From Haemonchus contortus (taxonomy: Eukaryota; Nematoda; Chromadorea; Rhabditida; Trichostrongylidae), in assembly GCA_000469685.2 (NCBI GenBank), contig LS997567.1:28169747-28233746 (forward strand): a stretch of DNA of 64,000 bases, in the 5' to 3' direction. Numbering within the stretch: position 1 is the stretch's first letter; each line of letters opens with the position of its first letter. Below the pieces are notes generated by a model. It was not told the DNA's origin. It made no database searches and saw only the letters and a list, made by a program, of their open reading frames with translations. Position numbers and translations under genes: made by a program. This document shows, piece after piece, positions 1 through 47,600 of this stretch.

Positions 1-610
1 GACAATCCAGTAATGAAATCTCAATAGATCTACCTTAACAAAAACCATGAAGGGAATTCGGACTTATACCAAACTCATCAAGATGAGAAACCATGTATTC
101 CCTGAGAATTTTTTCGAAAATTCTGGCAAGAATAGAGGTCAAGCTTATAGGCCTATAGTATCCAGGATCAGGCAGTGGTTCTTTTTTGGGCAGCGGAATG
201 ACTATAGCATGTTTCCATCTGCGAGGCACTTCACTGTTGATGAAACTAAGACTAAATAGGAACTCAAAAGGACCAGTGAGTTCATGAATGCATTGCTTGG
301 TAACTAAGTATGGTAGTCCATCAGGGTTATTTGAGGCTGATGAAGCCCGCTCAAGCAGAATCATCGCAATATCCTCCTTATAAAACCAAGGGTCAGGGCA
401 GTCAATGCTAGGATAGAACAGAGGTTTCAATTCAGTGCAAGATGAAGCAGAGGTCTTTTCAAAAGTATCACCTTTGTTTTCATCAGTTACTGCCCTTATT
501 GAATCCTTGTATAAAGTAGCAATGCATGGCTTATCTGGAACCTCAAATTCAAGATTGAATAAGAACCTCTTATCCCTACCCCAGGGACAACATTTTGGCC
601 TCAACATAAG
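1..610 (-). pseudogene. CR1-like LINE ORF2, reverse transcriptase N-terminal part (runs off left edge)
   Basis: Read on the minus strand from 607 to the window edge, one frame gives the fingers region of a non-LTR reverse transcriptase, the enzyme that copies LINE RNA at a nicked target. Visible signatures are YYRPISLTSILARIFEKIL near 160-120 and a following HGF-x2-GRS block that crosses position 35. A single in-frame TAA (34-32) sits inside that block, so the copy is dead as written. The palm with the catalytic YxDD lies beyond the edge. It continues the endonuclease region just upstream (620-1570) and ORF1 (1615-2243), so the three entries are one element. Assignment to the CR1/Jockey group rests on the RPISL-type motifs and the ORF1 type and is an inference. 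Confidence 0.8.
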
Positions 611-619
611 CGTAGTATT

Positions 620-1575
620 TACTCAGTTTCTTAGTGTACTTCTTATCTTATAGATTATATCTCTCCCATCCCGAGGGCTGTTGCGTATTCACGGCTGACT
701 TCCAAAGCTGTTCCCTTCTGTTCCACATTGATACAAGATGAGGGGGTAACTTGGACATTGATGGAGAGAGCCTTCTAAAAGGTATGTGAATAGATCAATC
801 GCATGGTGTATGATCGCGAGAAACATTTCATATTCAGCATCCACTTCATTCGCACCCCTAAAGGAACGTAACCGATTGTTTAGAAAGTGATAAGAAAAAC
901 CTCATACTATAGTGATCACTGCTCCCAATGGGAGAGACCTTAGAGATTGAGTGCAGTAATGACGAATTGTTGCATAATAATAAATCGATAATTGAATCAA
1001 ATCTAGTTGGTAATGAGATAAATTGAGTAAAACTATGAGCGGCAAAGCATTCCGTGTACTTAGTTCCTAGGCGATCGTTGCTTTTAACTGGAGGAAACCA
1101 ATTAATTTGTGGCAGTTTGAAGTCTCCAGCAATAACACAGGGTTTATTGGAGAAACATAGATCACTAAGGACCTCAAGAAGCTGAATGCTATAAAAAGAG
1201 GATCAAATAGGTGCTTGTAAACAGCAGTTAATCTTATTTCCTCAAAGTAGAAAGCTATGTCGCAAGCCAGAATTTCATAGAGTTTTGAATAGATTCACTT
1301 AAAACGACAGTCGTAGAAGGTTTTACTAGTATGGCGACTCCACCTCCCTTTTTAAACTTTCTATCAGTTCTGAAACATGTATAATGTGAAGCAGCAATAC
1401 CTAATAGCGAGGCAACCTGTGCTTAAAAACCAACCACGTTTCAGCAAGAATGGCGAGGTCACAGTTTTCCTTACAAGGGTAAGCCGTCAAAGCATCTGCG
1501 TTTTCCAACAATGAACGAATATTGGCATAGAAACAATTCAAGAATCTCCTAAACGGCTGAGGAAATTTCATGCGT
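620..1575 (-). pseudogene. CR1-like LINE ORF2, apurinic-type endonuclease region (frameshifted)
   Basis: Minus-strand translation in shifting frames shows the order expected of a LINE endonuclease. First comes a start-like segment with ANIRSLLENADAL and LAILAETWL (about 1540-1410). Then follows CVIAGDFKLPQINW (about 1145-1100), and finally a stretch ending in SSDHYSM (about 925-905), the catalytic SDH block. Such enzymes nick DNA to prime reverse transcription. Several stops and frame changes separate the blocks, so this is a decayed copy. It sits between the ORF1 remnant and the reverse transcriptase, in the same orientation. Confidence 0.65.
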
Positions 1576-1614
1576 TAATCGAGATATCACCGTTAGACAC
1601 TAAACTAGGAGGAT

Positions 1615-2243
1615 CTATCTGAGTGAGCTCGTGGAGGGACGGAGGACGATCTCTTTATGGAAGAACGAACATAACCTAGAAGCACGCTGAAGGACAATAT
1701 TCTGGAGCTTAGAAGTATGTAGAACTACCTTTACAAGTCGTGATCTAGTATTATCATGTTTACCAAGGCGATATACAGTGACGGTGATGCATTGAACATC
1801 AGGATGATTGAGTATCGTATTAACTGCGTTTAAATCACGATAAGCCCTATCAGCCGATGATGTGGAAGAAAACTCAGGTATCCCCGAAATGACGATGAAA
1901 CGAGATTTTTCTAATTCGCTCTCAACAGGTTTCGAGTCGGAATTATGAGGCAAAGAGGTTGGAGGAAGCTCCTTGGAGTTTGATTGGGATTCTCTAGTTT
2001 CTAGAGTTTCTTAAGCTTAGCCTTCTCCTTCCTGAGTTTTTCGTTCTCTTCCAATAATTTACTAGACCATTCACTGGCCGCCAACAACTGATATCTAGTG
2101 TCCTTGAGCACAGCTAGGATTATTTTAACGTACCTCTTAACCGAATTGATCAATTTCAAAAATTGATCGTCCTTGTCCGAGGAATAGCATTCAGCATTTT
2201 TTCTCTGAGTCGTTGGAAGAGGAAGAGTTCTAGGTGCTACCAT
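1615..2243 (-). pseudogene. LINE ORF1-like protein: coiled coil plus RRM-like segment
   Basis: Two consecutive minus-strand reading frames (2243-2001 and 1953-1615) fit the ORF1 of CR1-type LINEs, an RNA-binding chaperone of the retrotransposon particle. The first has a predicted coiled coil at its C-terminus (LLEENEKLRKEKAKLKKL). The second has an RRM-like beginning (RFIVISGIPEF) and a VYRLGKHDNTRSRLVKVVL block. The junction between them has lost frame. No promoter or 5' end was recognised above 2243. I know this arrangement from nematode LINEs, but a database comparison was not possible. Confidence 0.6.
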
Positions 2244-2597
2244 TGATGAATCACGATGCTCTCAGACAATTTGGAAAAACCAAGCACACGAAATAGAAAT
2301 AACGCTTAAACAATTCACCTGTACTTGTGGCTATGAAATGAGAAATTTCGATTCCCGCAACAAGGAATCTCGGTTATATATTCTTCAACAATAAGATGCT
2401 TCCAGTATTGTCAAATAGATGATGAATAACCAGTCAAATACGGGCGAATTGATCAAAAACAGAAAGTCGAGGGGAGGGCGAGCGTGGTGGCCAGGATGCG
2501 TGCGTCTCCGGTAGGCTCTATGGTAAGGAATGGGATACGATTTCACGCTCTAGCTCCGCCCACCCTAGCGCAAATCCCGCTTTCTTTGAGAATTCGA

Positions 2598-3217
2598 CTC
2601 TGCTTCTTTTATAGGCTCCAAGCACTTTTTTCGGCGCTCTAGAACCTTTTTGTAGGGGCTGACCATTTCACGCCCGAGTTCCGCCCATCCCAGTGCGAAT
2701 TCCGCCCACTTTGGGTATATGATCACAATTCTCCAAAAATCTCTGATCACTTTTTTCCGTGCTCCGGATCCCTTTCGAACAGAGTTATGAATTTTTGACC
2801 TAGCTCCGTTCACCCTAGTGCAAACTCCGCCCGCATTTGGAATTGGTCCAATTTCCCTTGATAGCCCCTAACCTCTTTCTTTCGCTCTCTAAAGCATTTT
2901 TAGAAGGTCTCTGCTTCTTTTATAGGCTCCAAGCACTTTTTTCGGCTCTCCAGAACCTTTTTGTAGGGGTTGACCATTTCACGCCCTAGCTCCGCCCATC
3001 CCAGTGCGAACTCCGCCCACTTTGGGTATTTGATCACAATTCTCCAAAAATCTCTGATCACTTTTTTCCGTGCTCCGGATCCCTTTCGAACGGAGTTATG
3101 AATTTTTCGACCTAGCTCCGCCCACCCTAATGAAACTCCGCCCACGTTTGGAATTGGTCCAATTTCCTTTGATGGCCCCTAACCTCTTTTTTTCGCTCTC
3201 TAATGCATTTTTAGAAG
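2598..3217. repeat. Tandem duplication, two units of about 311 bp
   Basis: The stretch beginning ctctgcttcttttataggct at 2598 recurs at 2909 and the two units align along their whole length with scattered substitutions. Each carries several copies of a CTCCGCCCA motif that also occurs at 3270-3560 and in the 9.3-9.9 kb minisatellite. Short minus-strand ORFs here are products of the duplication and look non-coding. The second unit runs into a (TA)n tract. Confidence 0.85.
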
Positions 3218-3218
3218 G

Positions 3219-3243
3219 TTATATATATATATATATATATATT
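3219..3243. repeat. (TA)n microsatellite
   Basis: About 12 consecutive TA units close the second copy of the 311-bp duplication. Confidence 0.9.
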
Positions 3244-4582
3244 TTCAAAAAGCACCTTACGTTTGAATGCACGCCCCGCCCATCGTGTGCGGAGCTTCAC
3301 TTAATTAACATGTGTTCGACATGCTTGATGCCTTGCTCATTCCTTTTATTTTTTTCTGGCTTCCACGCCCTCGACGAATCGTGTTAGGAACCTGTGGAGG
3401 AAGTACCGCCCATTGCGAGAACGCTCCGCCCACTGATTGTGGGTCTCCTTCTAATTTGTTGACCTATTCCTCACCTTCACCCTTTTTTTACCGTTGTCTG
3501 GACCTTTTTGAAGCCAAAACATGACATTTGGTCATTCGCACCGCCCATGCCGGCACTTGCCGCGCCCCCTACGGGCTGGATTTTATGTAGTAAGGATATC
3601 CCACAGGCGTCTACTGATGGTAATTAGAGACGGTAGCGGCGTCACCGTAGTTGATATTTCGCCCGACGCACGAATGATCTTCCTATTGTCCGCAGGAGTG
3701 GTGATCCCTGACCTTCCCATGCTGGCTCATTTGATGGAACCTCCGCCAAATTTGGTTCCTCCGATTACCTTCGCAGCTGTAGAACTTGACACTCCAAACT
3801 GCTCCGAAGGTTGAGCATGCGATAATCCATACATGCTTCCTGTGGCAATGGCGGAAAGCTGTTCTTCGGTCAAGGAACTAGATCCTGGTATTTGTCTCAT
3901 CACTGAAAGAGACCTACTAGTGTAACAGAGGATCCTCGAGCAGTTTAGACTCAAAAAACTCTCAGAAATCCCACCTAGAATTAAGCCTATTCCGTAATTT
4001 TTAAAAAAGGCGTCCAGCTGGCGGGATGTAAGCTACAGCGTATTCCGCATCGCAGGAGAGTTGGTGATATTTGGAAATGTTGCTATCATAGAATTATTCG
4101 AAAACATCGCTTCGAGATGAGTTATGACAGGGAAGGTTCAAGGTGATTTCTTTTTGACCAGTACTACAAGGAACCATCTCTATCGCGAACGCTGCTTTAG
4201 AGTGCTGATCAGTCGGTTAATAGCTTCAGTATTCCTTCCTTAATTCCTTTTAAAAAGCGCCGTACCTACTTAACTCCAAATTTCGGGTTGTCCAAAACTA
4301 GAAACATTATTGTTTACATCGATGCTACTCTACTGAACATGAAAAAACATGTCCTTGACGCCGTCGACATGATGATCAAGCGCGCATCGTATAATTCTAT
4401 TCTATTTTGTGCTTCCCTTTTCACATTTGGCAATCTGCTACTTTTGTTTTTTTTTTACAACTTTCCGTCTAGTTTACCATTTTTTGTTTTGCAGGGTTTT
4501 TATCGTCTGCATTCCACGAACCTTCAAATCATGCATGTATTCGTACGCATTCGCATTTCGCTGTGATGTGATTCTTTTCCAG
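3244..4582. other. Stretch without a recognised gene upstream of the UGGT exons
   Basis: This contains CCGCCC-rich repeat debris (3270-3560) and no exon I can match to UGGT. The acceptor at 4582 requires an upstream exon ending in phase 2, either in this stretch or beyond the left edge. A plus-strand open segment at 4303-4480 looks protein-like but matches nothing I know. Confidence 0.5.
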
Positions 4583-39517
<34,935 letters not shown>

Positions 39518-40365
39518 TAGGCTGTCGGTTCTAGGATTGTTTTTCCCTATATTGTGTTGTGTTATGAGTTTTCTCCCTCTGACAAGATGAGGAAACCAAT
39601 GATTTTTCACTGTAATGCTGGAGTTCTGGTAGATATGGTTTTCTCTTCTCACAGTTCTCATAAATGATTTCCTCACATTTTCATTCTTCAACAAGCATGA
39701 ATTTCACAATTTCTGATCCGTTAACGTGCTGAAGGTATGTCTATCGCTATCAGCGCCGTAGTTTATGCAACAAGAAGACCTTGTATTCAAATGTGGACTC
39801 ATAAATGATATGATCACTAATGATGCCTAATGTTGACTCATTCATTTGAGGATCATTGTTGCATTGAATCATAGTAGCTATTTTTGGAATAGTTCTTGTA
39901 CTTAAAACCCCATTCGTTCCGCGATCTTATGTGAAATTCATTCATTTTGAAATACAGAATCGAGAAGTCTCGCGTAGTTGGGAATAGCGCATTCAGCCGG
40001 GACTGGGGAAATGCCGTCCGTCGGAAGGTTTACCTCCGGAATTTAACATGTTCGCCTAAATCTTCCTAACAACCGCTCCTTTGTCCTCTGGTGTTTATGT
40101 TCGGGGGCATTTTTTTATATTTCTTCTGATGGATGATCGGAAGGGTGGGTTTATCGACAGTGTTTGAAGTGCTGCCAACAAAGATAGGAAGTTTCCCTCT
40201 CGCAAATATTTTTGCATAGCGTGTTTTCTTTCCAGTATAAGCCTGCAGATGTTTTTTGATATTCAATCAAGTACGCGCCTTACTCTAGCTATTAGTACCG
40301 TTCGTCGCAATTGTTGAAGATAGAACGCTTCTGCACGTTATATTTATGAGTCACTTCGTTCATTA
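39518..40365. other. UGGT 3' flank
   Basis: Follows the stop at 39515-39517. No canonical AATAAA is close downstream, and no further gene is recognised. Confidence 0.4.
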
Positions 40366-40367
40366 TA

Positions 40368-41635
40368 CAGGGTGTCCCAAAATTATGGGCGCCAAAATTC
40401 AGGAACTCCCAAGGCAGAAACAATTTACTGTTCCGCTTTATTCGCTATTGATCAGTTGCCCGAATTGGTTTCCTCGCGTTATGCGTAATTACTCAAATGA
40501 GGTCGCCATTGTCCTTCAGAGAGTAATGGCTCAGTCTATGCCACTTGCAATGATATGTGGAGGCAGAAGAGTATCGTGATTCCAATATTGAATAGAAGTA
40601 GTGTTAGTCAAAAGCAAACTGGGAAGCACAAAAGGTTGGTGTTTCTCACGATCGAGCTGTCATGATAACCGGTTTGTTTGCAAGTCGATCGTAATCCTGG
40701 GTGATCTATTAAAATTAACAAAGTTGTCGATGTGGCGAATTGTCGTGCGGAAGCTTCATTGCCACACCTATCGTGTGCAGAAATGTCACTTCATTTCCGA
40801 TCCCAACAGGCAGTGTAGGGCTGAAATCACTCAGGTGGGAAGACGCATAATTACATAGTTTTCGCTGGCAAGAATTTTTTTTATGACAGAAGCATTCCTC
40901 AACAAATAAAGCAATGACGTTCTGGATAGGAACGTCGATAGTGCATTTTCTCACAAAAAGTGGTTGTGGAAAAGCAAAATGGTGTTTATTGAGGGATTTA
41001 CGGCCAGTGATAAGACACTGGTCGGTACCCGCGTGAAAATTGATAACGACGTACATGAAGAGCATACAGATAGACGGACCGAAGCACTGACCCAACTCCG
41101 TTCCCTGAAACAGCTCGTAGTCCCGCGGCAGGACGGTGCCTCAGCCCATAGAGGCGAGTTAGCTTGGAGCTGCGAGCTGCCCGACTTCACTAGCATTGTG
41201 GTTTCTCGGTATGGTCTCTAATTAGGATCTGACGAGTTCGCAACTCCGGTTTGAATTCACTGAAAACAAGACTCAAGGACGACTGAAAAAAGGTGGAGAA
41301 GGAATATCGCGTGCAGCCTATGACGAGTTCGAGAACAGGCTCTGGGCCTCTATTCCTGCTAGTAAGGGTATTTTAGATGGTGGTTGTAGACTGCTGTTGT
41401 ACAAAATGTAAGCAAAAGTAACGTAACGCAAACAAATTCCATTGTCATACTCAGCTTCGAGGCCTTGAGTATGTTGCAATGAATAGCCTCTACTCGCTCA
41501 CGGGGCACATTTCGGAATGTGATTGCAGCATATTATAGCACATAACGTCAGCCTACGTGTATACATGTCCACTGCCATTCTCAACTGAGATGCTTAATTA
41601 TATTATTATGAACTGGCGGGATTTGGGACATCCTG
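40368..41635 (+). mobile_element. IS630/maT-type DNA transposon, best copy (1268 bp)
   Basis: The left end CAGGGTGTCCCAAAATTATG and right end complement of CAGGATGTCCCAAATC are flanked by TA (40366-40367, 41636-41637). Inside are transposase remnants in several frames: CHTYRVQKCHFISDPNRQC (about 40760-40815), TRVKIDN then ALTQLRSLKQLVV (41020-41120) and RQDGASAHRGEL (second catalytic Asp, about 41125-41160). Stops and frameshifts are frequent. Two more diverged copies lie at 11.3-14.1 and 60.6-61.5 kb. Confidence 0.8.
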
Positions 41636-42105
41636 TATATAGTGAGAATATTTTTCCGGCGTCTGGACTGTGATGAGACCAAATCAGAAAAATTCGCTCA
41701 CGGCACCAAATCCAGCGCATGTCCCGCCCCTCAGGAGAGGTTCTCCGCTAGGCTCACATGTGCTGTGTTGCACTAACCCTATGCTCATCTCATTCTAAAC
41801 TTGACCCAATCTCTCCACGTGTATCTTTAGGTAATATCATATCTCGTGACAAACAGACTCGAGCGCTTTATATATAGTAAGTAGTAACCTGCACTGAAGC
41901 TATGCCAGTAACCTATTCACTGCGTGTCACAGGGAATACAGTAATCTGAGGATTCTTATGGAAAATCATGTTTTACTATCTTTCTGAAAATCTTCAAGTG
42001 GAGATGCCGAGGAAATTTATGCTAGATATCAGCCATTCAAGATGAGATGTATAATGGCTTAAGTGGTTTCAAACGCTGATTCCAAATCTGGGTCCCAAAT
42101 CTGCG
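41636..42105. other. Stretch without recognised features
   Basis: About 470 bp between the transposon and the first SINE-like copy, with no signal seen. Confidence 0.4.
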
Positions 42106-42109
42106 GAAC

Positions 42110-42345
42110 GATTCTGGGAACAAAGTTACGAGCCCTTTTTTCCCGGGCGCTGCTTTTATGCGCGACTCGAGCAGCTTCGAACATGGCCGAGCTGGGAGGA
42201 CGGTGGACTGGTAGGCGCGACACGGAGATTTGAATCCTTGATGCGTTTGCTTGTTCTGCTTTTTTTATAAAAGTGTCCTAAACGCGTGCAAAACCCATTT
42301 ACGCATCGTATAGACCACTTACAGCCCTCCTTCGTATCGAGGGCC
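42110..42345 (+). repeat. tRNA-derived SINE-like copy 1
   Basis: TGGCCGAGCTGG at about 42183 fits the pol III A-box exactly, and GATTTGAATCC about 42 nt later fits the B-box with two mismatches. Spacing is as in tRNA genes, but no anticodon arm or acceptor stem forms. The flanking CCCGGGCGCTGCTTTTATGC and the downstream ACCACTTACAGCCCTCCTTC are shared with the inverted copy at 43366-43600, so the repeat unit is about 230 bp. Confidence 0.6.
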
Positions 42346-43365
42346 ATAAATGCCAATACACGGAACGAGTACGGATGCACTAGAAGTCCAGCAGAGAAGA
42401 GCTGCGAAAGCTTCGCTCAAAATAGAATTGTGAAATTTCGAGCAAAATCGTGAGGATTCGACAGAAACACACGATCAAAACATTCGATCAAAGTGTTTCC
42501 AACATATCACCAGCCATATGTTCTGCCCAAAAGTGGTCGCATCGCATTTGTTTCCCTTTTCGAACTGGAGATCAGGGCCATTACAGCCCAAATGATGAGC
42601 GAAGAACTTATGCAGGATCGGGTCAGGTTGTGTTGGATCAACAGATTTGCCTTCAACCCTGATGATCGTCTACTCCTAGAGATCGTTCAAGGATCATGGA
42701 GCGATTCAGGTTGTTTTGCTAACTGGCAAAGGTGAAAGTGCTCAACATTCCTGCTGGGTTTATCTCCCAAATTTAGCCACTCGATATTATTACTTACCAT
42801 TCAGAGCCATGTATAAGCGTATTGTCTCTTTCGTAATTTCTCATCATCTGGACTTAAACGCAACTCCATAATTCGCCTTATCTCCCCAGTACACTTCTTG
42901 TTTAGTGCGCTCAGATTCAAAGAGTTTCTGTCTCATTCATGTTTTGCAGCAGGGAACCTGGATACAGACCCGGGAAAATTCGAAACTCCTGTTTAATACT
43001 GTTTCTCATCTCATCTAGACGAGAACTGTAAGAGTGCTGGATGTGATGAGCTGTTTTTCATACGTTGCTCTAATTGTGAGAAGCCTGTCTCTTTGAACAC
43101 TTCGTGTTCGATTACCGTATCTGTTCATAAAATGTTCATCTATCATTCTGATAGTACTTTTGCATAAAAATGTCAGCTGAATTGTACCACCTCCCTTCTA
43201 TCACTTTCTAGTGGAGGCACTACTTTATCCAGAGCGCTATTGTCTGACGAGTTGCCCGGCTGCCCTCAGTCGAAATTGCATGAAGCTACTAAATTACGTG
43301 ACCACATCTTAAGTGCCCGGAGCGGATAGGTTCTATGTGCACCCCTACACGGTCTGTGGAGGCGA
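42346..43365. other. Spacer between the inverted SINE-like copies
   Basis: About 1 kb with no recognised coding sequence. The whole 42110-43600 could fold as a large stem-loop. Confidence 0.45.
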
Positions 43366-43600
43366 AAAATAAATATGAAGGAGGGCTGTAAGTGGTCTTT
43401 ATGATCGTAGATGTATTTTGCATGGTTTTAGGACATCTTTTATAAAAAGGCAGAACAAGCCAATGCATCGAAGATTTGCACATCCGTGTCGCGCCTACCA
43501 GTCCACGGTCTAACTCGGCCATCGTTGCATGTTCGGAGCTGCTCGGGTCGCGTATCAAGGCAGCACCCGGGAAAAAGGATTTTTGTCCCCGACCTATATT
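43366..43600 (-). repeat. tRNA-derived SINE-like copy 2, inverted
   Basis: Read on the minus strand it repeats CCCGGGTGCTGCC, TGGCCGAGTTAG (A-box), GACTGGTAGGCGCGACACGG and ACCACTTACAGCCCTCCTTC from copy 1. The B-box is degenerate. Copies diverge by substitutions and small indels. Confidence 0.65.
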
Positions 43601-44040
43601 CAAGTAGTCGGTAAAGGATAGGTGTGAGCTCATGTGTGTATAGGCAATGACGTGGTCTTTTCCCGAATAATGTTGGCTCCTGTTTATAGAACGCCTTCAC
43701 GCATATTGGCTATGTTGAATCACTTACTCAAAGCGGGTGGTGACTTAGTAGACCCCAACTTTTCCGTTCACCTACGTGGAGATTTCAATTTTACGAAGAT
43801 TTTATGGCAAAAAAAAGCAGAACCACGGAACCAGTAAAGCGTGTGTACCTTTTTACTTAGATATGTCGGGGTTTTGATCTATATCAAGCACTTGTGCAGC
43901 GTTCCTTTCTACTACCTACCATTGGTGTCTTAAATCTGCCGCCTGCACTTGATCAGAATTTGAGCGCCAACGTCAAAGTTTGCAATTTTCTCGTGCATCC
44001 CACCTCCTGTGAGAGAAGCCAAGCCATGCCATCTCCCATA
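43601..44040. other. Stretch without recognised gene
   Basis: Lies between the SINE-like pair and the 130-bp satellite. Only short unsupported frames. Confidence 0.4.
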
Positions 44041-44650
44041 AGTATTTCCATCGTGCCGCCAGTGTTCATAATAAATTGGAACGCTGTAGGTGCTATGGAA
44101 TAAGAGCTATGGTTTTCCGCTCAATCACCACCCATTGCCCCACTATGGACGGAGTCCGGTCACACCACACTGTATAAGTGTTTCCATCCTGCTGTTGTTC
44201 CTATCGAATGTGAACCCTCTAGGTGCGCGATGAATTTTTGATCAAACGTTTACTACGCGCAAACCACGCCTCATGTAAGCGGAATCCATTCGTGCAACTC
44301 ACCGTGATTGTTCCCATCCTGCCGTCGGTATGCATACGAAATTTGACCGCTCAAGGACCACGGAACAGAAGCTATGATTTTTCAAACAAACCTTGTTGCC
44401 CAGCGATGGTCAAGTCTGGGTCTGTCATTCACTAAAAGAATTCCTATGATGCCGCCAATATCCTCACAAAATTTGAACGTTCTAAGTATAGGGGAATAGA
44501 AGTGACGAATTTTTGTTCAAACCCCGCCCACTGTTGGAGGAGTCTGGTCTCGACAGCCACCATGAGTATTTGCATCCTGCCAGTCTGTGTTTCTACCAAA
44601 TATCAATGCTCTAGGTGCACGAGGACAGGAGTTATGAATTCCCGGTCTAA
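44040..44650. repeat. Satellite-like array, unit about 130 bp, five degenerate copies
   Basis: The marker TCCATCCTGCC or a variant occurs near 44047, 44183, 44312, 44442 and 44571 (spacings 136, 129, 130, 129). It is followed each time by an AAATTTGAACGCTCTAGG-like segment and then GAATTTTTGATCAAAC-like sequence. The array directly precedes the long CACAGA microsatellite. Confidence 0.75.
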
Positions 44651-44651
44651 C

Positions 44652-47600
44652 AAACACAAACACGCACACACACACATACACCCATGCACACATACACACA
44701 CACAAAGACGCATGCACAGAGAGACATACAGAGACAAGTACACACACTCAGAAACACATGCACACAGACACACAGATTCACACAGAGACACACAGACACC
44801 CGCACAGACCCACAGACACACAAAGAGAAATAGACACAGAAATACACCCACAGACAAGACACAGATACAAACAAACACGCACACATACAGACACACACAT
44901 ACGCACACAGACACACACAGACACACAGCGCTCAGACAGACACACAGAAATGCGCACACACGCAGACAGACACACACAGGCACACAGAAACATGCGTACA
45001 CACAGAGACGCACACAAAGACACGCACAGACACAAACAGGCACACACAGACACACACAGACACGCGGACACACCGACACACTGACACACAGACACGCACA
45101 CAGACAGACGGAGACACACAGACACACAGACACACAAAGATACGCACAGACACACACAGGCACACAGGCACACACAGGCACACAGAGAGACACACACAGA
45201 TACAGACACACACAGACACACAGGCACAGACACACACAGACACACCGACACACTGACACACAGACACGCACACAGACACACAGAGACACGCACACAGACA
45301 CGCAGACACACACAGGCAGACACACAAACAGACCCGCACACAGACACGCAGAGACACACAGGCACACACAGGCACACAGACACACAGAGGCACACAGACA
45401 GACACACACAGACACAAACAAATACACAGACACACAGACACACAGACACGGACACAGACACGCAGATACACACAGGCACACAGACACACAGATACGCACA
45501 GACACACACACAGGCACACAGAGGCAAACAGACAGACACACACACAGACACAAACAGACACACAGGACACACACAGAAACACCGACACACCGACACACAG
45601 GCACACAGACACGCACAGACACACACAGACACACCGACACACTGACACACAGACACGCACACAGACACACAGAGACACGCACACAGACACGCAGACACCC
45701 ACAGACAGACACACAAACAGACGCACAGACACACAGATACGCACAGACGCACACACAGGCACACAGAGGAAAACAGACAGACACACACACAGACACAAAC
45801 AGACACACAGGACACACACAGAAACACCGACACACCGACACACAGGCACACAGACACGCACACAGACACGCAGACACACAGATACGCACAGACACACACA
45901 GGCACACAGACAGACACACACACAGACACGCACACAGACACGCAGGGACACATAGACACACACAGGCACACAGACACACAGACACGCACTCAGACAGGCA
46001 GACACACACACACAGACATACCCACACAGGCACACGCACGGACAGACACACAGAGACACAAAGGCACACAGACAGAAGGAGACATACAGACAAAAACAGA
46101 CACACACACACACACCGACACACCGACACACAGACACGCACACACACGCAGACACACACAGACAGACACAGACAGACACACAAACACACCACACAGACAC
46201 GCAGAGACACATAGACACACACACACACAGACACACAGACACACAGATACGCACAGACACACACAGGCACACAGACAGACGCACACAGAACAAAGACACC
46301 ACACACAGAACACAACACACCAGACACACGGAACAGACAAACACAGATACCCACACACACAGGCACACACAGACACACACAACAAGACACGCACACAGAC
46401 ACGCAGACATAGACACACAGCACACAGACACACGACAGACAACAGGCACACAGACCAAATACAGACACACCGACACGGCACACAGACACACAGAGACACG
46501 CACACAGAACCAGAACAGACACACAGACAGAAACAGACCACCCACAGACCACGACACACCGACACAGCAGACAGCACACAACACGCACACACACACAGAG
46601 ACACACAGATACAGACACACAGACACGCACACAGACACACACAGAGACATACAGACACACACAGACACACAGACACGGACAGGCACACAGAGAGACACAC
46701 AGATACAGACACACATACCGACACACAGACACACAGAGAGACACACACAGATACATACACACACAGAAACACAGACTCACAGATAGGCACAGACACACAC
46801 ACAGGCACACAGAAACACAGAGGCACACAGACAGACACACACAGACACAAACAAACACACACAGATACACCGACACACTGACACAGAGACACGCACAGAC
46901 ACACACAGGCACACAGAGACACGCACACAGACAGACGAAGACATACAGACACACAGACACACATAGATACGCACAGTCACACACAGGCACACAGAGAGAC
47001 ACACAGATACAGACACACACCGACACCCAGGCACACAGACACACAGGGACACGCACACAGACACGCAGACACACAGACACGCACACAGACAGAGGGAGAC
47101 ACACAGACACACAGGCACACATAGATACGCACAGGCACACAGAGAGACATACACAGATACAGACACACACAGACAGACACACAGATAGGCACAGACACCC
47201 ACAGGCACACAGACACACAGAGGCACACAGACAGACGGAGACACACAGACACACCGACACACTGACACACAGATACGCACTCAGACAGACGAAGACACAC
47301 AGACACACAGAAACACATAGATACGCACAGTCACACACAGGTACACAGAGAGACACACACAGACACACAGACACACAGACACGCACACAGACAGACGGAG
47401 ACACACAGACACACCGACACACTGACACACAGATACGCACACAGACAGACGAAGACACACAGACACACAGAAACACATAGATACGCACAGTCACACACAG
47501 GCACACAGAGAGACACACACAGATACAGACACACAGACACACACACAGACGCAAACAGACACATAGAGACATACAGACACACACAGACACACAGACACGC

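Noticed and set aside
2565..3145. Repeated minus-strand ORFs sharing RKVIRDFWRIVI
   Set aside because: They match because the DNA is a tandem duplication. No start context or known domain.
3727..3954. Minus-strand frame with LTEEQLSAIATGSMYGLSHA and FGVSSSTAAKVI, resembling a transposase helix-turn-helix
   Set aside because: Only one short weak resemblance, no catalytic blocks or terminal repeats nearby. Could be a remnant but not supported.
4288..4480. Plus-strand segment NIIVYIDATLLNMKKHVLDA as a possible upstream UGGT exon
   Set aside because: It does not resemble UGGT, lacks convincing splice sites and does not fit the phase needed at 4583.
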